DNA from: Cryptomeria japonica | Lineage: Eukaryota > Streptophyta > Pinopsida > Cupressales > Cupressaceae | NCBI RefSeq assembly: GCF_030272615.1 | Contig: NC_081408.1 | Span: 614,216,977 to 614,280,976 of the forward strand | DNA: 64,000 nt | Direction of reading: 5' to 3' | Shown here: one piece after another, positions 60,181 to 64,000 of the stretch | Layout: every line of letters begins with the position of its first letter | Position numbering within the stretch: the stretch's first letter is position 1 | Translations under genes and position numbers: made by a program | Notes under the pieces: generated by a model | Database searches by the model: none | What the model was told of the DNA's origin: nothing | What the model saw: only the letters and a program-made list of their open reading frames with translations

Positions 60181-60491
60181 TCAATTATCTTTTAATTAAT
60201 ATAATAAGAGTATTTATTTCGTAACAAATGTATTGTTTTAGTAGTATTGTATTGTGGTACTAATAGTAATAGTATTACTATTGTATATTTGTACTATGTA
60301 CATATCATACATATTTATATTGTATTATATTATTTCTATGTTATCTATATCATTTTTATCAAATGTGAAAGATTTTGTTTCAACGAACACCAAGTTGTGT
60401 GTGTGTGTGTGTTATACATAACCATTTTAACTGTCAATTTTGAGAGCCTTTATTGAGGAAGTTTCCCACCTCGTGGGAGTATGATATATAC
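60181..60491. other. AT-rich spacer with (GT)9
   Basis: Contains a short TGTG microsatellite at about 60394-60411. No gene is seen. Confidence 0.5.
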
Positions 60492-61441
60492 TGTTGGCAA
60501 TTGGCACTCATCCAGTGGCTTCTGATGATTGATTATTGGCTTAGGGTTGTCATTAATGGAAAATCTTCATGAGAATCCCATCCGGTAATCATGGATCTTG
60601 ATTTCCAAAAGAGGATGTCAACCAGTAGCCAGTAAACTGATATTTCAGGGTGAATAGAGCAGTTTTGGTCTGGAAGCTTTCCAATGATTGCAGAGCTATG
60701 ACTTGTGTTTGGGATGATTGCGCCAACATAGAGACATCATTTTATCATTGTTTTGGTGATCTAATCAAGCCGACAATGACTACACGTTACATTAGCAGGT
60801 CAGCTTGATACATGATTTGTTTTGTGATTGCGGATATATAAGACCGGTGTAGATGATCTTTTTGATGGACGATATGATTATATGCGAGTGATTGGTGATC
60901 GGGAATCCTTTGTAGTGCAAATTCACGTGTGTATTCTTGATCTGGTAGCTGACTTAGACAGTGAATAGGGCATAACAAAGAAGAACAGCAAAGGTGATTC
61001 AGTCAGTGTATTTGACACTTAATTGGAACTCATCCAAGCATTGTAGATGCTATTTTGGAGTTCATTTTTTGTAATTCATGATTTTAATTAATCAATAAGG
61101 AAATGAGCGTTCTGGGGTTGTAGCCCTTACTGTATTTGAGCAGTGAGCTCTAGGCAGTGTGCTTGAATTCTTGTGCATTCCCCATATTTTAATATTGTTT
61201 TGTTACTGGCCATAGTGGAATAGTATTGTGGGTTCAAATCCCAACGTGGTTCTTCCAAATTTGGGTTTCCACGTAAAAATACGGTGTTATGATTTTGTGG
61301 TTGATTGTTTTATGTTCCTACATTTCAGTTTAATGTTTATGCTTTCGGTAGTTTAAAGTTAAGTCTAAAAATTTGCAAACCGGTATATCACTAATTCACC
61401 TCCCCCCCCCGCCCCCCTCTCAGTGATCCCTAATTCCAGCA
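60492..61441 (+). repeat. 5' LTR of a copia-type element
   Basis: Starts TGTTGGCAATTGGCACTCAT and ends CCAGCA, with a TATA-like GATATATAAG near 60831. A C-rich tract (CCCCCCCCCCGCCCCCC) lies at 61402-61418, before the end. It is followed at once by a tRNA-Met-type primer site. The partner LTR is beyond the window end. Confidence 0.7.
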
Positions 61442-61442
61442 A

Positions 61443-61456
61443 TGGGTATCAAAGCC
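61443..61456 (+). promoter_or_regulatory. Primer-binding site of the copia-type element
   Basis: TGGGTATCAAAGCC differs by an inserted G and an A/G change from the standard TGGTATCAGAGCC site complementary to initiator tRNA-Met. Confidence 0.65.
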
Positions 61457-61519
61457 TAGTTCCTCTGAGGAAGTTTAATCGCTTGAGGAAGGTTTGAGAG
61501 ATTGAATTAATGGATTCTG

Positions 61520-62664
61520 GTTTTTCAGAGACAGCTCAGTGTGGCACTTGAGGATCTTGATGTAGAAAGAAATGAGATTAGTTCCTTGAAAAGAAACTTG
61601 AATGTTGTTGATGATTTCATTAACGACTTGAAGGATCAAGTGAACACTTAAAGAGACAAGAGGAAAGAATTGATGGACAAGCTGAAGGAGAAAGAAGGTC
61701 AAATTAGGGTAAAGTTGAATAAGTTGACAAGCTTGAGAGAGAGAATGTTGCATTGAAGAATGAGATGCAATTCATTGTGATGAGGCTGACTAAGGAGATT
61801 GAGGACCGGAAAAAAAATGAAGAGAATCTGGCACAATCATTGAAGAAAAGAGATGATGAATGCTTCAGGCTTACTTATGAGAATAATCAATTGAATCTTG
61901 AGTTGACACAGTCAAGGAACAATGGTCAAGAACTTGAAAGACATATTGCTACCTTAAGAGATGAACTTGCTACTGCTAATGATTACAAAGACAAATTCAA
62001 AGCTAGCTCGGCAAGGCTTGAAGAGATGCTGGAAAGTGAGAGACATGGAAAGGACATGCGAGGACCTAGATTTGAGAAAGGTGAATCCTCTGGATCTGGA
62101 CAAAGCAATTCAAAACCTAATCAGAAGAAGAGCAAGAATCCTCTGGTAAGATAGCCTAATGCCCATAAATTCAATGGTAAATCCTTTACTTGCAATAAAT
62201 TCGGTCATATGGAGAATCAATACATAAGTAGGATGAATAATGGAATGAACAACATGAATAATGTTCCTACCTTTACCGTTCAGTGTTTCATATGCAATAA
62301 TTTTGGTCACAAGTCAAATATGTGTAGAACAATAATGAATAACTTCCAAAACAAGAGGTTCTATGCTTGTGGGATGTTTGGGCATATCTCTAACCAATGC
62401 AGGATGAGACCAAATCAGATGAACTTCAGACCTACATAGAATGTTGTTTGTCATGCATGCAATAAAATCGGTCACATTGCAAAGTATTGCAGAAGCAAGA
62501 ATAGTGTTGAGCTAGTAGACAAGAACAAATCAGATGAGAAGGGCAAGGCAAAGGTAGAAGAGATCAAAGAAAAACATGAGAAGATGTGGGTCAGAAAAAA
62601 TAAATCTAAAGTAGATAATGGATCTGCACTCGAATCCGATGCAGGATCTTCATCCGATAACTAG
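61520..62664 (+). pseudogene. Gag remnant with coiled coil and four zinc knuckles (copia-type)
   Basis: Begins only about 80 bases after the primer site, so the N-terminal gag part is missing. A coiled coil (61520-62050) crosses one stop (about 61650) and a frameshift near 61735-61750. Serine/lysine-rich sequence and four Cys-His knuckles follow. The first (CNKFGHMENQY, about 62194) and third (YACGMFGHISNQC) have lost residues. The second (CFICNNFGHKSNMC, 62284-62325) and fourth (CHACNKIGHIAKYC, 62455-62496) are intact. TAG stops lie at 62152, 62437 and 62662. No protease, integrase or RT follows within the window. Confidence 0.75.
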
Positions 62665-63068
62665 GGCTTTATGCCTTGGGGGGGACTTTTCATGCAGATT
62701 CTAAGAACCCCCTCTTCGGTGATCTGCAATTGATTTCGAAAGGTTGCAGAAGGCTTAAATAATATATGCAAATGTTATCCAGAAGTTTCAAAGAAGATTT
62801 GATGCTCCGGTAAGCGACTCTATGAAAATCAAGGTAACTGGTTGTAGCATTTATTGCAAGAAGAATTGGGTTTTTGAAGGTTAAAAGGGCATTTCAAAGC
62901 TTCATTCGTCACAATGCGATTAAGAGAATAGTGCAGAGAAGAAGAGCAAAGCAATTTGGCAATCTCAACAGCCATTTCAGCAATCCTAAAGAGAATTCCA
63001 GTGCCCGGTTGCGAATTAAGGTATTTATCTATTTCAGACTATCAGTTTCCACAAACCCTAAATTTGAA

Positions 63069-63962
63069 ATGGCTTCAACCTCTGGAATTGCTACCTTTCT
63101 TGTTGTGGAGATTAAGGATAGAGGTCGACCTGTTTTTAAGAAACATACTTTTAAATTTGTCAAGGATGATCCTGAAGGTGCATTTTCCTCTATACCCTAC
63201 GGTGTTATTCAAAATGAGGACATTAGGGCATACATACATTGCAATCTTGATGAAATCAAGAGTGCAGACATGTTGAACCTACACAACAAACATCTGGTGG
63301 ACAACTTGGGAAATCTCAAGCCAAAATATCAACAGTTGCAAGTGAAGGGTTTTTCTTAGTTCGTGCATATACTGACTTTTGATGAGAAATAATGGATCCG
63401 ATTTGTACTTAGCGAAATCCATTATGAATTTATGTGGTTGGATAAGCCTCACAAGATTACCAAGCAAGAAATCCAGGTCGTAACTTGTCTAAGCTCATCT
63501 GGTGAAGTTCCTAGTCTAAGGAAGATATCAAACAACAGTATGATTTCCACCATTGGTTCCCAGTTTGACAGCAAAGCGATGACCATAAATGACATTCTAG
63601 AGCATGATGTGAAGTTTGAATCAATGGTGGTCGGATACAAGGTTTACCAGTCAAGCAGACACAACTTTGCCTTTGGTACAACCATATACTCTACCTATTT
63701 GATGTTGAAGGAAGACAAAAGGTATGACTTGTGTACTATCCTTCTGAACAAGTTGCTAAGCAATTTAAAGAAAACCAAACAAGACAAGAAGCACACTTTT
63801 AAATTTGGCACCCTTATCATTTGTTTGGCTTTCTACATCTTGAATGAAATCCCCAGTGTTCAAGGAAAGGTCCAATGGGCCTATGAAAGGTCGGTTGCTA
63901 GGAAAATCCAGGAAGGGATTATGGGGATTGGTGATGCCATAATGAGAATATCTTCTCTCTAG
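63069..63962 (+). pseudogene. Unknown ORF downstream of the gag remnant
   Basis: ATG at 63069 opens MASTSGIATFLVVEIKDRG. The frame runs to TAG at 63960-63962 with two internal stops (TAG 63357-63359, TAA near 63390) and no frameshift, about 297 codons. Content: a beta-rich N-terminus, KHTFKFVKDD, then in the second half AFGTTIYSTYLMLKEDKRYD, FKFGTLIICLAFYILNE and WAYERSVARKIQ. No family is recognised. Lying inside a copia-type LTR element without pol, it may be cargo of a non-autonomous element. Confidence 0.5.
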
Positions 63963-64000
63963 GGTTATTTCAAAACTTTCCAATCCGCAATGAAGAGAAG

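Overview
The window reads as nuclear DNA of a seed plant, and the repeat-laden, gene-poor style fits a gymnosperm (conifer-like) genome best. This rests on one intron-bearing plant gene, long AT-rich spacers, and transposable elements of plant-specific families (CACTA, Tat/Ogre-type Ty3-gypsy with a plant mobile domain, Ty1-copia, plant LINEs). No species marker is present, so the lineage is an inference. Nothing prokaryotic, organellar or viral was seen, and no tRNA or rRNA gene was recognised.

Layout. 1-6835 (+): decayed protein-coding part of a CACTA (En/Spm) transposon. It has a TNP2-like transposase in short exons, then a second multi-exon unit with a SET-like domain and a basic/coiled plant-transposase domain. 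6836-10009: non-coding, with microsatellite-like sequence, a 45-bp x3 repeat and an LTR-like fragment ending in a tRNA-Met-type primer site. 10010-13170 (-): one long unknown reading frame broken by about six stops and a frameshift. 13200-15065: sequence rich in ATCGAT and CGTCGG motifs, containing a 247-bp x3 tandem repeat and ending in TAGTG, a candidate CACTA right end. 15530-17560 (-): an unknown proline-rich, multi-exon-like gene remnant.

18066-36618 is the clearest object: a complete 18.55-kb Tat/Ogre-like Ty3-gypsy retrotransposon. It has 5-bp target duplications (GTAAG), 1457/1455-bp LTRs (7 substitutions and one 2-bp indel by eye), a primer site, a polypurine tract, a 128-aa ORF before gag, and a single-frame gag-protease-Gpatch-RT-RNaseH-second RNaseH-integrase. 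An antisense plant-mobile-domain ORF lies downstream. Gag-pol has nine in-frame stops and no apparent frameshift. Arrays of a short AGCGCAT/AGCGCGT motif lie in the 5' leader and, inverted, in the 3' region, so they sit upstream of both gag-pol and the antisense ORF with the same polarity relative to each.

36624-41880: AT-rich spacer with palindromic CATAATAGG repeats and a GGGCCC hairpin cluster. 41930-53471: three degenerate non-LTR insertions. Two show RNase H followed by an unknown ORF and a 3' tail. The third is bounded by 19-bp target duplications. 55076-57512 (-): the only recognisable host gene, a six-exon aluminium-activated malate transporter (ALMT), with an in-frame TGA in the last exon. 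58560-60180: another LINE remnant. 60492-64000: a copia-type LTR, primer site, degraded zinc-knuckle gag and an unknown ORF, running off the window end.

Apart from the ALMT gene the window is nested mobile-element sequence. Many of the stop codons fit C-to-T change at CAG or CGA codons, as expected for heavily methylated DNA.
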